A stretch of DNA of 64,000 bases. It comes from Dickeya aquatica. Its GTDB lineage: Bacteria > Pseudomonadota > Gammaproteobacteria > Enterobacterales > Enterobacteriaceae. The notes below the pieces were generated by a model. It ran no database searches, was not told the origin of the DNA, and was given only the letters and a program-made list of their open reading frames with translations. Each line of letters opens with the position of its first letter. The stretch's first letter is position 1. Shown here in pieces: positions 24,937-34,025 of this stretch. Location: assembly GCF_900095885.1 (NCBI RefSeq), contig NZ_LT615367.1:1860001-1924000 (forward strand). The letters are read 5' to 3'. The translations under genes and the position numbers were made by a program.

Positions 24937-25272
24937 AAAATAAATAGAAAATTAACAAGGATACTCTGCATTAATTATTTTCCGAAGTGCTGGGTTAAGT
25001 CGAATAGTTACTAATAGTAAGTTAAGTAACGGGGCCAGTTCCGAAGTTATTTTAAAAATGCAATTACACAGCCATAATTAATTTTTAATAAATTAATCAG
25101 TTTGCGAAAAAAATAGCGAGCGGCAGAGGCTTTAAATTTCCTTTGGTAAGATAACGAGATTATAAAACTTTTATTATTTTGTTTTTTTATTGTGATATTT
25201 TTAATAAAGAATATTGAGTAATTATCTTAATGCGCTATGTTATAAATTACAATAATAAAAAAGGAGAATGAA

Positions 25273-25836
25273 ATGAAGAGTATATTGCATTTTTTAGATT
25301 TACAAAAAGCCATTTCTGAGGGGCTGACTCAGGAGCAGGTAAGTGAAAAAATTGAATGTCTGGACAGACTCGAAGAGCAACCCGGTATAACCGAAAATGA
25401 GCTTTACAGGAAGAGAAGAAAAATAGTGGATGAGATTAATCCCTGGAGGAAAAACCAGAATGAGTATAAGGAGTTTTTAAAATATTTCGCCGGAAAAATA
25501 ACCCCAACAGACTTCACACACAAGACCTTCTGGAAATGGAAATCTGAGGATAAAAGAGAACAGTATCTTGCGGAGCGTGAAATATGGAAAAAGGAGAGGG
25601 ATAAAATCATTGAAGAACTCACGGTTACTGAAATTCTGATGAAAATAATAGAAAAAGAGAAGCAAAAGATAGCAGAAAAAAAAGAGAAAATGGATAGGGA
25701 AAGAAAAGTACTGGATGAAAATATCGTTCAACTTAATGCGATGAATAACATGATTATGTTTTCTGAAGAGGTTGAAAATTTTGATTTTGATGTGATAGCC
25801 AGTAAAAAAGACAGGGCAAAAACAATGAAAATGTAA
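25273..25836 (+). CDS. Coiled-coil hypothetical protein
   Basis: The 187-residue, highly charged protein has a predicted coiled coil over about residues 90-160 (REIWKKERDKIIEELTV, EKEKQKIAEKKEKMDRE). AAAGGAGAATGAA precedes the start. It precedes the TraD-like gene, so a relaxosome or DNA-binding role is possible. Not recognised. Confidence 0.5.
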   Translation: MKSILHFLDLQKAISEGLTQEQVSEKIECLDRLEEQPGITENELYRKRRKIVDEINPWRKNQNEYKEFLKYFAGKITPTDFTHKTFWKWKSEDKREQYLAEREIWKKERDKIIEELTVTEILMKIIEKEKQKIAEKKEKMDRERKVLDENIVQLNAMNNMIMFSEEVENFDFDVIASKKDRAKTMKM

Positions 25837-25893
25837 GTCGGTATTAAGCAGAGGAAACACCGCTTTTAACCGATTATTTACCAGGGAGGAATA

Positions 25894-26352
25894 ATGGAAA
25901 AAGATGAGAAGCTGAAACAGTTGCTGGCTTCTGCGCAGCAGGAACTGAACCGTCTGACAATAGCGCAAAAAAATCACAGCAGAAAACAGATCACACACAG
26001 GAAAATTGTGTTAGGTGGTGAGGTGGCTAAGCACATGGGGCTGGATATAGATCAGGATGTTCTGGTGGGGTATCTGATCAGATTTTCTGCGCTAACTGAG
26101 AAAGATATCTCTGTTCTTAAAATTCGTGGAGCAGAAGCCAGACGACTGGATAGCATCAGGAAAGGTCTGTCTGGGAAGTCGAATAGCAAAAAACGAAGTC
26201 CAGGGAAACTATCTACGCAAAACAATAATGATATGGACAACACCATTAATACTGAAAGTGAAAAAGTGACTAAACCTGATGTTGAATACAACACACAGTT
26301 TTTCAGAATGCTGAAAAAAGGTCTGACTGACAAGAAGGAAGAAAATGACTGA
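25894..26352 (+). CDS. TraD/MobS-like relaxosome accessory protein
   Basis: The 152-residue protein contains the pattern of the TraD-type mobilisation proteins that accompany MobQ relaxases: a basic helix RKQITHRKIVLGGEVAKHMGL followed by DQDVLVGYLIRFSAL. An unstructured Lys/Ser-rich tail follows. Such proteins help the relaxase at oriT. The start has GGGAGGAATA ahead, and the end overlaps the next gene by eight bases. Confidence 0.6.
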   Translation: MEKDEKLKQLLASAQQELNRLTIAQKNHSRKQITHRKIVLGGEVAKHMGLDIDQDVLVGYLIRFSALTEKDISVLKIRGAEARRLDSIRKGLSGKSNSKKRSPGKLSTQNNNDMDNTINTESEKVTKPDVEYNTQFFRMLKKGLTDKKEEND

Positions 26353-26686
26353 TAAAAAAACTGCTGAGGACAATAACAGCGTAATTGAATCCACCATCGA
26401 GCATATCTCGTTTTTTCTGTTTGCTATTTTATCTGACTGTTATCCTGAGATTGCAACATCGGAGTTTGAGACTATTTTTAATGAAGAGATCAGGATTGAT
26501 ATTAACTCTTTTATTAAAAATTACAGACAACAGGTTGCGACTCTTTCAGGAAAAAGCATGGCTCAGGCTTATGCAAGTCAGCGATTTTTTGAAAAATTGT
26601 CCCGTGCATTGAATCAGTACCAAAAGGATAAACCCGGCGAGGCCGTAAACTATGTAAACCGGAGCCTTGTATTGCAATCATTATGA
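26345..26686 (+). CDS. Hypothetical protein in mobilisation operon
   Basis: The 113-residue acidic, helical protein overlaps the stop of the TraD-like gene and is therefore translationally coupled to it. No domain recognised. The following bases to 26833 contain a short C-terminal protein fragment without a start, too small to assign. Confidence 0.5.
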   Translation: MTDKKTAEDNNSVIESTIEHISFFLFAILSDCYPEIATSEFETIFNEEIRIDINSFIKNYRQQVATLSGKSMAQAYASQRFFEKLSRALNQYQKDKPGEAVNYVNRSLVLQSL

Positions 26687-26833
26687 AGTCTGCATGAATA
26701 AGGCATCAAGGTGCATTTCATCTGTACTTACCCTAACGCTGAACAGGCTGAAACTCGCTTTCAGGCTGTGAAGGGTTGAGTAAGCCCCAGAGGGCGCGGT
26801 AGCAAATTTTGATAAAATAAAAATAAGGAAAAT

Positions 26834-27196
26834 ATGTATTCTAAAAAAGTATTCTCTACAGGAACACCTGAAGATATATATGGGATGATTTTTGAACGAT
26901 TACCATCAATTGAACGTGATTATATTTGGCACGGTAGAGGTTGTAGATTGTTGTTCACTATCATAGAAATATTGGTCTATTTGAGAGAAGCAAAGTTCGT
27001 TATCATTGATTATGGAAAAATAATCCGATTGATTGAACTTAAAAATCTAAAGGCTTTAATCGATTCGGATATACCAGAGCATTGCCGAGATAGTTTGAAG
27101 GAATATATCAGCGGTCTTCTCCCCGTTGGAAATGAATACCCTGTACACGAGTTCATCACGTTCCGTTTTCTGAAGATAGATACTTCTGATTTTTAA
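26834..27196 (+). CDS. Possible stand-alone segment of an IncI TrbC-like coupling protein
   Basis: The 120-residue protein reads WHGRGCRLLFTIIEILVYLRE, later IRLIELKNLKALIDS and CRDSLKEYISGLLP. This order resembles a region of large IncI-type TrbC conjugative ATPases (GRG.LL..I...LVYLR... then L..L..YL..LP). No Walker motif is present, so it is either a fragment that kept its own start (AAGGAAAAT) or an adaptor. The resemblance is from memory and weak. Confidence 0.35.
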   Translation: MYSKKVFSTGTPEDIYGMIFERLPSIERDYIWHGRGCRLLFTIIEILVYLREAKFVIIDYGKIIRLIELKNLKALIDSDIPEHCRDSLKEYISGLLPVGNEYPVHEFITFRFLKIDTSDF

Positions 27197-27227
27197 ATAA
27201 GATAAATTATATAAAAGGATATAAATC

Positions 27228-28214
27228 ATGATAAAAATAAAAAATAACATCCATGATCTTAAGGGATATTTTATTAATAATCTCACTGAGATAAAGAAAA
27301 ATCTCAAAGAGATTGGAATAGATAATTTCTACATTGAGATATGTAGCCTGCCTTACAATGAGTATTCAATATTTGCAAATTTTATATTTGACCATTATAT
27401 GGATGATGATCTTTTCTCAGATTTAATGAATCGTTATATCTTGCCTGATGTCTTCTTTTATAGCGAATCAGAAATTATGTCTGAATCCACATGTTCAGGT
27501 GAAAAAATGATACCATTAGGTTCATTATTATCTGAAAAAGAGGAGGAATCTATGAACTTATATGCTTATCATCCTAATGATGTCAGTAAGAAATTAGTAC
27601 ATATTGAGGAGTGGGTTGTAAATCATCATAATCAAGATGGGTGTTGTCGTATATGTAATGAACCAATTTATGTCAAAGGGGATAAATCACAAAAGCAAAC
27701 TCACTTTTGCCATTACCCAAAATCTTTGTGTCCATCTATATTACCAAATCATGAACCCTATAAGTTTTTCCAGAATTTCCCAAGAGATCCTTCTTTAGCT
27801 ATTGATGCGAAAAGATGGTTGAAAAATAATATGATTAATGTTTATGAGAAGATAAAGTCACAATTCCCATTGTTGAAATTTACATGGTCTGATTTGATAA
27901 AAACAATTGAAGAAGCAGATAAATTAAATATTTGGTCATTGGAATATATGCCACATGACTATATTCCTTATGTATTACTTACATGTATTGATAAATACTC
28001 AGTCAATAAATATAGAAAGCAAGAATGTTTTTTTGTTTTAGAGCCTACGCCAAGTAATAATACTTATTATAACGGTTATTGGAACCAAACAGGGTTGAGT
28101 AAAAAATACGTATGGGAGATACAACTTCCTTTAAAGGTCGTTGTACAACACGAGGTAAACTTAAGCACACCAATTGCATGGTACATCGGAAAAATAAATA
28201 AAATATTAGAGTAA
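27228..28214 (+). CDS. Cys/His-containing protein, CoiA-like metal-binding centre
   Basis: The 328-residue protein has a central cluster CRICNEPIYVKGD ... HFCHYPKSLCP (about residues 139-165), similar in layout to the C-x2-C...H-x2-H region of CoiA-type competence proteins and their relatives. The flanking parts are helical and not recognised. It is 31 bases after the previous gene and on the same strand. Function unknown; nuclease activity is possible but no PD-(D/E)XK motif was seen. Confidence 0.45.
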   Translation: MIKIKNNIHDLKGYFINNLTEIKKNLKEIGIDNFYIEICSLPYNEYSIFANFIFDHYMDDDLFSDLMNRYILPDVFFYSESEIMSESTCSGEKMIPLGSLLSEKEEESMNLYAYHPNDVSKKLVHIEEWVVNHHNQDGCCRICNEPIYVKGDKSQKQTHFCHYPKSLCPSILPNHEPYKFFQNFPRDPSLAIDAKRWLKNNMINVYEKIKSQFPLLKFTWSDLIKTIEEADKLNIWSLEYMPHDYIPYVLLTCIDKYSVNKYRKQECFFVLEPTPSNNTYYNGYWNQTGLSKKYVWEIQLPLKVVVQHEVNLSTPIAWYIGKINKILE

Positions 28215-28228
28215 TTTGAAATTTAATA

Positions 28229-28259
28229 CTCCCTATACGAGTACAGCGCATAGGGAGTA
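28229..28259. terminator. Bidirectional terminator
   Basis: ACTCCCTAT, a 13-base loop and ATAGGGAGT followed by AGTTTTT lie between convergent genes. Confidence 0.65.
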
Positions 28260-28263
28260 GTTT

Positions 28264-28671
28264 TTAGATCTCAAAGTCTTCCAGAGTTTTACCACTTTCC
28301 AATGCTGAGGCGATAGCTTTAGGAGTCCGTCCTTGACCTGTCCACGTCTGTTCATTGCCGCTTTCGTCGGTATATTTGTACTTGGCGGGACGTGGAGTGC
28401 GTTTGGTTTTTTCTGTTTTGCTGGTAACACCTGCGTCGAGCAGTTCAGACGGATCAATACCATCCTCTAACAGTCTGGCGCGTAAGGCTTCGATTTTAGC
28501 CTGACGCTCTGCGTTTTGTTGCTGTGCGCTGGATTCTTCTTCACGCCGGTCTTCAACAATGGCGGTCAGCTTTTCCAGCATTTCTTCCAGTGTGGCCAGA
28601 TCGGTTTCACGAGCCTGAGCACGAAGAGTGCGAATGTTATTTAATATTTTTAGGGCTTCACTCATTATCAT
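28264..28671 (-). CDS. H-NS/StpA-family nucleoid protein paralogue
   Basis: The 135-residue protein has the complete H-NS layout: [20 protein letters not shown], coiled-coil oligomerisation region, linker, and DNA-binding domain with [21 protein letters not shown] containing the AT-hook-like QGR. AGGA lies five bases before the ATG at 28671; homology would also allow 28665. Island-borne H-NS proteins silence AT-rich foreign genes, and the truncated H-NS at 11749 could modulate it. Some 320 AT-rich bases without a gene separate it from the next gene. Confidence 0.92.
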   Translation of the reverse strand: MIMSEALKILNNIRTLRAQARETDLATLEEMLEKLTAIVEDRREEESSAQQQNAERQAKIEALRARLLEDGIDPSELLDAGVTSKTEKTKRTPRPAKYKYTDESGNEQTWTGQGRTPKAIASALESGKTLEDFEI

Positions 28672-28990
28672 TTATATCCTGATGGTGTTTAAAATCGCAG
28701 TTAGCATACAGAAAATGCGTCAATAAAACGAGTGTTAATCATTACATTAATGCAGCATAACTTAAATGCCTTTTCCGTTAATTAATGAATATCTCCAATG
28801 TGGATTAAATAATAGAATTTAAGGTAAATTAAATTTGAATTTGATAACGCATCAGTTATAGAATATCTATAAATAAAGAATACCGTTTATTCTTATTGTT
28901 TTTGAAACGTGTGATGTAGTGAATGACAGTGATTTTTTTAAGATTACTGTCCCAATTCTATTTATTTTAAAATAAAACCTAGGAGAGAGT

Positions 28991-29323
28991 ATGGATTATA
29001 TCAATAACGTATTTACATTGGGCATGTTAAAGAATCCTGCTGATGCCTATTGCGTCAGGTTTGTACACTTGTCAAAGAAAGATGCAGCTTATTGGGCGCA
29101 GAATGGCGAGTGGCATTCTGTCGTGGGGCATGAAGATACGGCAGCTATCGCCTCAAAAGAATTGGGTGTCACTATTCCGTTTAACAGACAAACTCTTTTG
29201 ATAGAAAAAGGTGATGAAGTGCTGGTAACACAATATATCGGGCCACGCTTACCAGAAGGCAGTACGCAGCTTCCTGATGGTGCTAAATTTGAATATTTTT
29301 TAGCAATTGTTGAGCATATTTAA
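28991..29323 (+). CDS. DUF1874 family protein (STIV B116 / AcrIII-1 fold)
   Basis: The 110-residue protein shows the family signature: INNVFTLGML at the N-terminus, VVGHEDTAAI with His-47, GVTIPFNRQT, GDEVLVTQYIGPRLPEG and a hydrophobic C-terminal strand. In archaeal virus AcrIII-1, His-47 is the catalytic residue that cleaves cyclic tetra-adenylate and blocks type III CRISPR signalling; it is conserved here at the same number. Bacterial members of mobile elements are mostly uncharacterised. AGGAGAGAGT precedes ATG. Confidence 0.8.
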   Translation: MDYINNVFTLGMLKNPADAYCVRFVHLSKKDAAYWAQNGEWHSVVGHEDTAAIASKELGVTIPFNRQTLLIEKGDEVLVTQYIGPRLPEGSTQLPDGAKFEYFLAIVEHI

Positions 29324-29378
29324 GTTTTAATAACCACTATGCCCTCCGATAAAAACATTATTTTAAAATGGAGGTGTA

Positions 29379-29729
29379 ATGCTTTATACAGTGAGGAAAA
29401 ATAAAAGCCGAACAGGACATATAATAACCTTCAGGAAGTCTTTTTTTAGGCTAATAAACGACGTGAATGGTTGGGTTATTAGAGTTTATTTGCATGTTCT
29501 TATAGAGAAAATTAAACGCTATAAAAATAATCCAGTGATTGATCTGGATTCTGCTGAACGAATAAATGACCTTATTGAAAGGAATGGTGACTATATTTTC
29601 AATGATGCTGTTTTGTATGACATCAGTTGGGTGTTTATTGAAGGGATTACCAATTCAACAGAAAAAGATCCTGAAAAGCTGTTTGCTATGATTAAAACTT
29701 TTTTTAATAAATTGAATGTAAATGATTAA
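29379..29729 (+). CDS. Hypothetical protein
   Basis: The 116-residue protein has a basic N-terminal half (VRKNKSRTGHIITFRKSFF) and an acidic helical C-terminal half. GGAGG lies just before the start. It follows the DUF1874 gene by 55 bases. No family recognised. Confidence 0.5.
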   Translation: MLYTVRKNKSRTGHIITFRKSFFRLINDVNGWVIRVYLHVLIEKIKRYKNNPVIDLDSAERINDLIERNGDYIFNDAVLYDISWVFIEGITNSTEKDPEKLFAMIKTFFNKLNVND

Positions 29730-29914
29730 TGCAAAAGAATAATATGTTTTCGATTTTATTCTGAATGATTTCTTAAATCATTTTGTACTGAATATCAATA
29801 TTGGTTAATTTGATAATAAAGGAAAAACATTGTTCTATGTTGATCATGATGAAAATAAACTAAGATGGCTATAACATGTCAGAGAAATTAACCCAACTAA
29901 AAGGATAAAACATA

Positions 29915-30457
29915 ATGATAAAATATCTGTCAATAAATCAGGCTCCCAAAGAAATTCGTCAGGCACTAAGTCATGTCCGTGAGTTTATCCCGGAGATCAA
30001 TCTTGTTCATGTCAAAAAAGGAACGGTTGATTTTCTTTGCTCTGATAAAAAACATCCTAATCTTTCAAAATGGAATCTTGTTAACACAACAATAATAGAA
30101 GATGCCAGTTTTGAAGCTCTGCATATACCGGAATCTTTATTTTATTGGGAACAGGGCGTTGGTAAGAGAAAAATAACGACACTGGAGATTGTTCTGTCTG
30201 GTATTATCCATGCCCCTGAAAACTGGGAAAGGGTAATAATATATCCACATCGTATATGCTGGCGTCTTGGTTATGGTTCGGGTCATGAAACAAGACCTGT
30301 CTCGCCTTTTCTGATTGGTAAACATCTGGACGATGCCGGTATTGAGATTACCGATCTTGGTCAGGAATTTACTCGTCTTGAATACACACAAATGGCCTTG
30401 AACCGTTATCAGGCACTAAATGATATGCATGAGCGTATACAGAGAAAATATTTATAG
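29915..30457 (+). CDS. Hypothetical protein
   Basis: The 180-residue soluble protein has no signal peptide. Aromatic-rich motifs (NWERVIIYPHRICWRLGYGSGHE) are conspicuous, but I recognise no family. AAAGGATAAAAC precedes ATG. The upstream gap contains only AT-rich sequence. Confidence 0.5.
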   Translation: MIKYLSINQAPKEIRQALSHVREFIPEINLVHVKKGTVDFLCSDKKHPNLSKWNLVNTTIIEDASFEALHIPESLFYWEQGVGKRKITTLEIVLSGIIHAPENWERVIIYPHRICWRLGYGSGHETRPVSPFLIGKHLDDAGIEITDLGQEFTRLEYTQMALNRYQALNDMHERIQRKYL

Positions 30458-30591
30458 TTATATCCGTTTTTTAATAGTAGCCCCGTAAAGAATGAGTACA
30501 TATGTGTTATAAAAATAATGTAATATTGCTCTCTAAAAAATGGAGATAAGAGAGAACAGTATTGCGATTAAAAAGTCGCAGAGAGGTATTA

Positions 30592-30768
30592 ATGAAAAAT
30601 TTTTTGTTTATTTTCCTTCTGATGCTGGTGGTATTTGCTTTCATCCGACCTGAACCAGTTAAAGTCCGTGTAGCGGCACAATCTATCGGCTATAAGAAAG
30701 CATGCTGGTATAATAACAAACCCCAATTGATAGGGTGTAGACCATTACAGGTTGTACGAGTAATATAA
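30592..30768 (+). CDS. Small exported or membrane-anchored protein
   Basis: The 58-residue protein begins MKNFLFIFLLMLVVFAF, a signal anchor or signal peptide, followed by a basic domain with two cysteines (KACWYNNKPQLIGC) that could form a disulphide. ATG 30592 has GAGAGG ahead; the frame from 30562 has none. No family recognised. Confidence 0.5.
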   Translation: MKNFLFIFLLMLVVFAFIRPEPVKVRVAAQSIGYKKACWYNNKPQLIGCRPLQVVRVI

Positions 30769-30827
30769 ATGCCATTTATTCCTAAAGATATAATTACACC
30801 TCCATTTTTTTGGTATAAATGGCATTT
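30767..30827. repeat. 13-bp inverted repeat after the small exported protein
   Basis: AAATGCCATTTAT (30767-30779) and its exact complement (30815-30827) enclose 35 bases. It may act as terminator or be a footprint of a small mobile element. Confidence 0.45.
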
Positions 30828-30965
30828 ACTACTAGATATTTATTTCTGTTTGTCACAATAAAATAACATAAAAAAGATTGTGTTTGTGTTGAAAAGAGGT
30901 GTTGTCATATTTTAGATGGCTATGCACTATTGAATAGTGCGTTAAAACAAAAAGAGGATGTTAAA

Positions 30966-31355
30966 ATGAAAGAAAAAAATATAAATATGGATTCATTTCT
31001 ATTATTAGTGGCTATTTTGATAATGAGCTTTGGGCCATGTATTGTCTCTATGAGTCATCAGAAGATGAAAACTGAACAGGAGGCGGAGATAGCTAAGTCC
31101 GTGACTCAACAAATGAAAGAAATAGGTGAGGCGGTAGATAAATATGTTAACACCAGATACGAAAAACTTTCCACTCTGACTTCAAGCAGTGGGCAGTCAG
31201 GCGATCCGGGGCCTCGTGTTTGTAATAGCACTGGATGTGAAATTACCTACCAGACACTGATTAATGAAGGGTTATTGCCAGTATCATATGCCGGGATTAA
31301 TAGTAAAAATGCTACCCATCGTATTTTTTTGAAACGTGATAATAATATACCTTAA
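30966..31355 (+). CDS. Truncated PilV-like protein
   Basis: The 129-residue protein starts at ATG 30966 (GAGG ahead). After a membrane helix (SFLLLVAILIMSFGPCIV) it matches the N-terminal domain of the following PilV: QQMKEIGEAVDKYVNTRYEKLSTLT, DPGPRVC, ITYQTLINEGLLP. It lacks a G-F prepilin cleavage site and stops where the PilV body would continue, so it is a partial duplication, perhaps non-functional as a pilin. Confidence 0.65.
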   Translation: MKEKNINMDSFLLLVAILIMSFGPCIVSMSHQKMKTEQEAEIAKSVTQQMKEIGEAVDKYVNTRYEKLSTLTSSSGQSGDPGPRVCNSTGCEITYQTLINEGLLPVSYAGINSKNATHRIFLKRDNNIP

Positions 31356-31582
31356 TCTTGATTGCATAAAGGGAGCGAGAGTACCTTTCCGCTCTGGAAT
31401 GATACCATGTTCTTCTTTATATGTTTTCACAACCCCCTATTTAATAAAAAAGACAATGATAAATAAAGATATGGTGATTTAATTCTTCATAAATACCCTA
31501 TAGTATGTTGACAGTGTTATTTTATCTGGTATCTATTAATATGAAGTCATTAAACTATCCGTAAGTTTTATTTCTGTTATTT

Positions 31583-31607
31583 GCCCTGTTTTTACAGGGC
31601 TTTTTAT
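31583..31607 (+). terminator. Rho-independent terminator
   Basis: GCCCTGT-TTTT-ACAGGGC followed by TTTTTATT lies between the truncated and the full PilV gene. Confidence 0.7.
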
Positions 31608-31668
31608 TGACATTTATTTTTGATGTATTACCACATATATAGACAGAAAATAACAAAGGGATATAACA

Positions 31669-33282
31669 ATGATAATAAATAAAAAAGGGTTTTCTTTACT
31701 TGAACTGATACTTGTGCTTAGCGTTGCATCTGCTGTTTCTTTTATAAAGTTTCAGGATTTGAAACACCAACAGGAAGACATTCAGGCCAGTGCCGCTGGC
31801 GAACAACTTAAACAGGTCGGTGAGGCGGTAAATGGTTATATCAGTATCCGCTATGACAGATTATCAACACTGACAGACGCGAGTGGAACGGGAACCGATC
31901 CGGGGCCGAGAAGTTGCTCAGTTTCAACCTCGACATGTACCATCACATACCAGACGCTGATTAATGAGGGCTTATTACCTGCCTCGTATTCCGGCGTGAA
32001 CATCAACAAATCCACTTATGCCATTCAGTTAAAAAGGTCGGGGTCATCACCGAATTATGTTGTTAATGGACTGATTACCACAGCCTTACCCTGGAAGGAA
32101 GGCGGCGATATTCGCTATGACCTGCTGGGCAAGGCAATGCAGACCGCAGGTGTGGACAGCGGGATGACGCAATCCACAACAACCGCATCAGGATATCAGG
32201 GAGCATGGAAAGAAACGACAACGGGTTTTAGCAATATCACCGCAACGGGGCTTCTGGCCTATCGTGTGGGATACGATTCTGCAATGTATTCTGTTTATCT
32301 GCGTCGTGATGGAACACTCCCTATGACGGGCGATCTGAATATGGGTGGTCAGAACATATATAACGCGCAGAACATCACAGCAGCCGGGACAACGACAACG
32401 GGGGTGCTTAGAACTGTTGGCGAGGCGACAGTAGGAGCGGATCTAACCGTGGCGGGGAACACTCAGGTTAACGGGAACATCAATACCAATAATACTGTTT
32501 CAGGCACAACCGTAGTGTCTCGTGGTGAAACCTATACGCAAAATTGGTTCAGAACATTAGGTGATGGTGGGCTTTATTTCCAGAAATACGGCGGTGGCTG
32601 GAATATGGCAGATACGGCAACCATTAACGCTTATGGCGGCAAGAATGTTCAGACCAGTGGTGGCTTATATGGTGGTTATGTTCATTCCAATGGCAATATT
32701 GATGCTTATGCAAATATTTTTTCAGGCCAAACGATTACAGCCAATGGAAGTATCAGTACGGGGGATAGCCTTTACGCCAGAAACAGTATTTACACCGGAA
32801 GTGAGGCTTCAACCAAAGCCTATATGAACAAGGAGGGTAACGTTTATGGTTCTGGAAATGCTCAGTTAGATGGAAATATTAATGCAAATGGTACGGTTAG
32901 TGCTTCTTATGTCTGGGCTAGCGGAAATATAAACTCTAACTATGTGCATTCCAATGGGAATATCGATGCCAACGGGCGAATTAATTCAGGTGAGTTTGTC
33001 TATATAAATGGTCAGGCTAATGCTGGGTGGGGATGTTCACCGAATGGCTTGCAGGGAAGAGCAGCGAATGGCGCGATTCTTTCCTGTGTTAATGGTCTCT
33101 GGAAAGCGGCTGACGGTAATTCCATTAAGGTTTGTGCAAATTATTGTGGTGGGCAATGGCCTCTCGAAGTGGGACGTGTTGAGCATAATGGCGACTGGAG
33201 TTCATGGCGTACATTAGGTGAAGGGTGTAGCGGAGGTTATGCATCAAACTGGAATGAGCCTGTATTCTGTTCATCAAACTAA
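31669..33282 (+). CDS. pilV: PilV-like minor pilin/adhesin
   Basis: The 537-residue protein has a prepilin leader with cleavage expected before FSLLELILVLSV (after Gly-7), then the PilV domain (IRYDRLSTLTDASGTG, DPGPRSC, ITYQTLINEGLLP), a glycine/asparagine-rich repetitive stalk (SNGNIDAN units, TVAGNTQVNGNINTNN) and a cysteine-containing tip (GWGCSPNGLQGRAANGAILSC ...). This is the form of IncI-type PilV tip adhesins that select recipients in conjugation. No pilus assembly genes or shufflon recombinase are present nearby, so it may depend on a helper. Confidence 0.8.
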   Translation: MIINKKGFSLLELILVLSVASAVSFIKFQDLKHQQEDIQASAAGEQLKQVGEAVNGYISIRYDRLSTLTDASGTGTDPGPRSCSVSTSTCTITYQTLINEGLLPASYSGVNINKSTYAIQLKRSGSSPNYVVNGLITTALPWKEGGDIRYDLLGKAMQTAGVDSGMTQSTTTASGYQGAWKETTTGFSNITATGLLAYRVGYDSAMYSVYLRRDGTLPMTGDLNMGGQNIYNAQNITAAGTTTTGVLRTVGEATVGADLTVAGNTQVNGNINTNNTVSGTTVVSRGETYTQNWFRTLGDGGLYFQKYGGGWNMADTATINAYGGKNVQTSGGLYGGYVHSNGNIDAYANIFSGQTITANGSISTGDSLYARNSIYTGSEASTKAYMNKEGNVYGSGNAQLDGNINANGTVSASYVWASGNINSNYVHSNGNIDANGRINSGEFVYINGQANAGWGCSPNGLQGRAANGAILSCVNGLWKAADGNSIKVCANYCGGQWPLEVGRVEHNGDWSSWRTLGEGCSGGYASNWNEPVFCSSN

Positions 33283-33324
33283 CAAAGGATCTGTTCTCAT
33301 GCTGTATTATCCATAACATCGTTT

Positions 33325-33362
33325 AAAAGTCAGATCCACCGCAAGGCCAATCTGACTTTTTT
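33325..33362 (+). terminator. Rho-independent terminator after pilV
   Basis: AAAAGTCAGAT, a 14-base loop, ATCTGACTTTT and further T residues. Confidence 0.7.
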
Positions 33363-33369
33363 CTATCTG

Positions 33370-33564
33370 TTATGCCTGAAATTCACCCTCTGTGTCGTCG
33401 GTGCTTTCGGAATGAAATGCCCGATACAGGAAATCAATGCGCTCCCACAGCACAAAGCTCAGGATCTCTTTGACTTGGGGATTATCAATTTCAACAACAG
33501 CGTAAATCAATGCCCGACACTGATCGATAATTTCTTCCAGTTCCAGCGGCGTGTTATCGAACAT
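33370..33564 (-). CDS. Small acidic island protein
   Basis: The 64-residue protein starts at 33564 behind GGAGGTGTGTT, a near-ideal site. It is helical and acidic (LELEEIIDQCRALIYAVVE, HSESTDDTEGE). The longer frame to 33672 is not needed. A short ORF upstream overlaps its start. No family recognised. Confidence 0.6.
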   Translation of the reverse strand: MFDNTPLELEEIIDQCRALIYAVVEIDNPQVKEILSFVLWERIDFLYRAFHSESTDDTEGEFQA

Positions 33565-33658
33565 AACACACCTCCAGAACAGACTGGCCCGAAGTAAAAA
33601 ACCCCGTATCCAGATGCAGATTTTCAGGTGGGGAATGGGTAAACTGAAAAACAGCCAT
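33554..33658 (-). CDS. Short upstream ORF (34 aa), coupled to the next gene
   Basis: The ORF MAVFQFTHSPPENLHLDTGF... has GGAG eight bases before ATG and ends 11 bases beyond the next gene's ATG, so the two would be translationally coupled. It could be a leader peptide or a small protein in its own right. Between 33659 and 34025 I see only AT-rich DNA and no supported gene. Confidence 0.45.
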   Translation of the reverse strand: MAVFQFTHSPPENLHLDTGFFTSGQSVLEVCYVR

Positions 33659-34025
33659 AGCGTTAGCTCCATAACGGTGTGGTTAGCCCCTGTCTGGTAT
33701 TGAGAGTACCTTTCAGGGGCGAAACGGGTGTTCAGGTGAGTTTAATAGGGTTTCGTACCTGATCGGCTGCAATGTAAGGCTAGGATTGGTGCTAGTCAAT
33801 TGCTAAACGTGTCTCGACAGACTGCCGTTGAAGAAATTTTTTGCAACCTTTAATCAATTTAGGAACATTGTATGTGAAAATTTATTTTGTCTTTTTTATT
33901 TAAAAATAAACACTTCTGATAATCGATGTAAAATAATAAAATCTGAAAATAAATTCCTCTCATCTGTTGATATATGTAATGAATGTGTTAATTATATAAA
34001 TATGACATATCAGAGGAAATGAATA

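Noticed and set aside
25477..25998. 173-codon minus-strand ORF opposite the coiled-coil gene
   Set aside because: It is a Phe/Leu-rich shadow of the Lys/Glu-rich coiled-coil gene on the other strand.
31669..33282. Possible shufflon behind pilV
   Set aside because: No 19-bp inverted recombination sites and no shufflon recombinase were seen; the gene ends with one tip and a terminator.
33828..34022. 64-codon ORF starting with TTG
   Set aside because: No ribosome binding site, AT-driven composition and no domain; it probably is chance.
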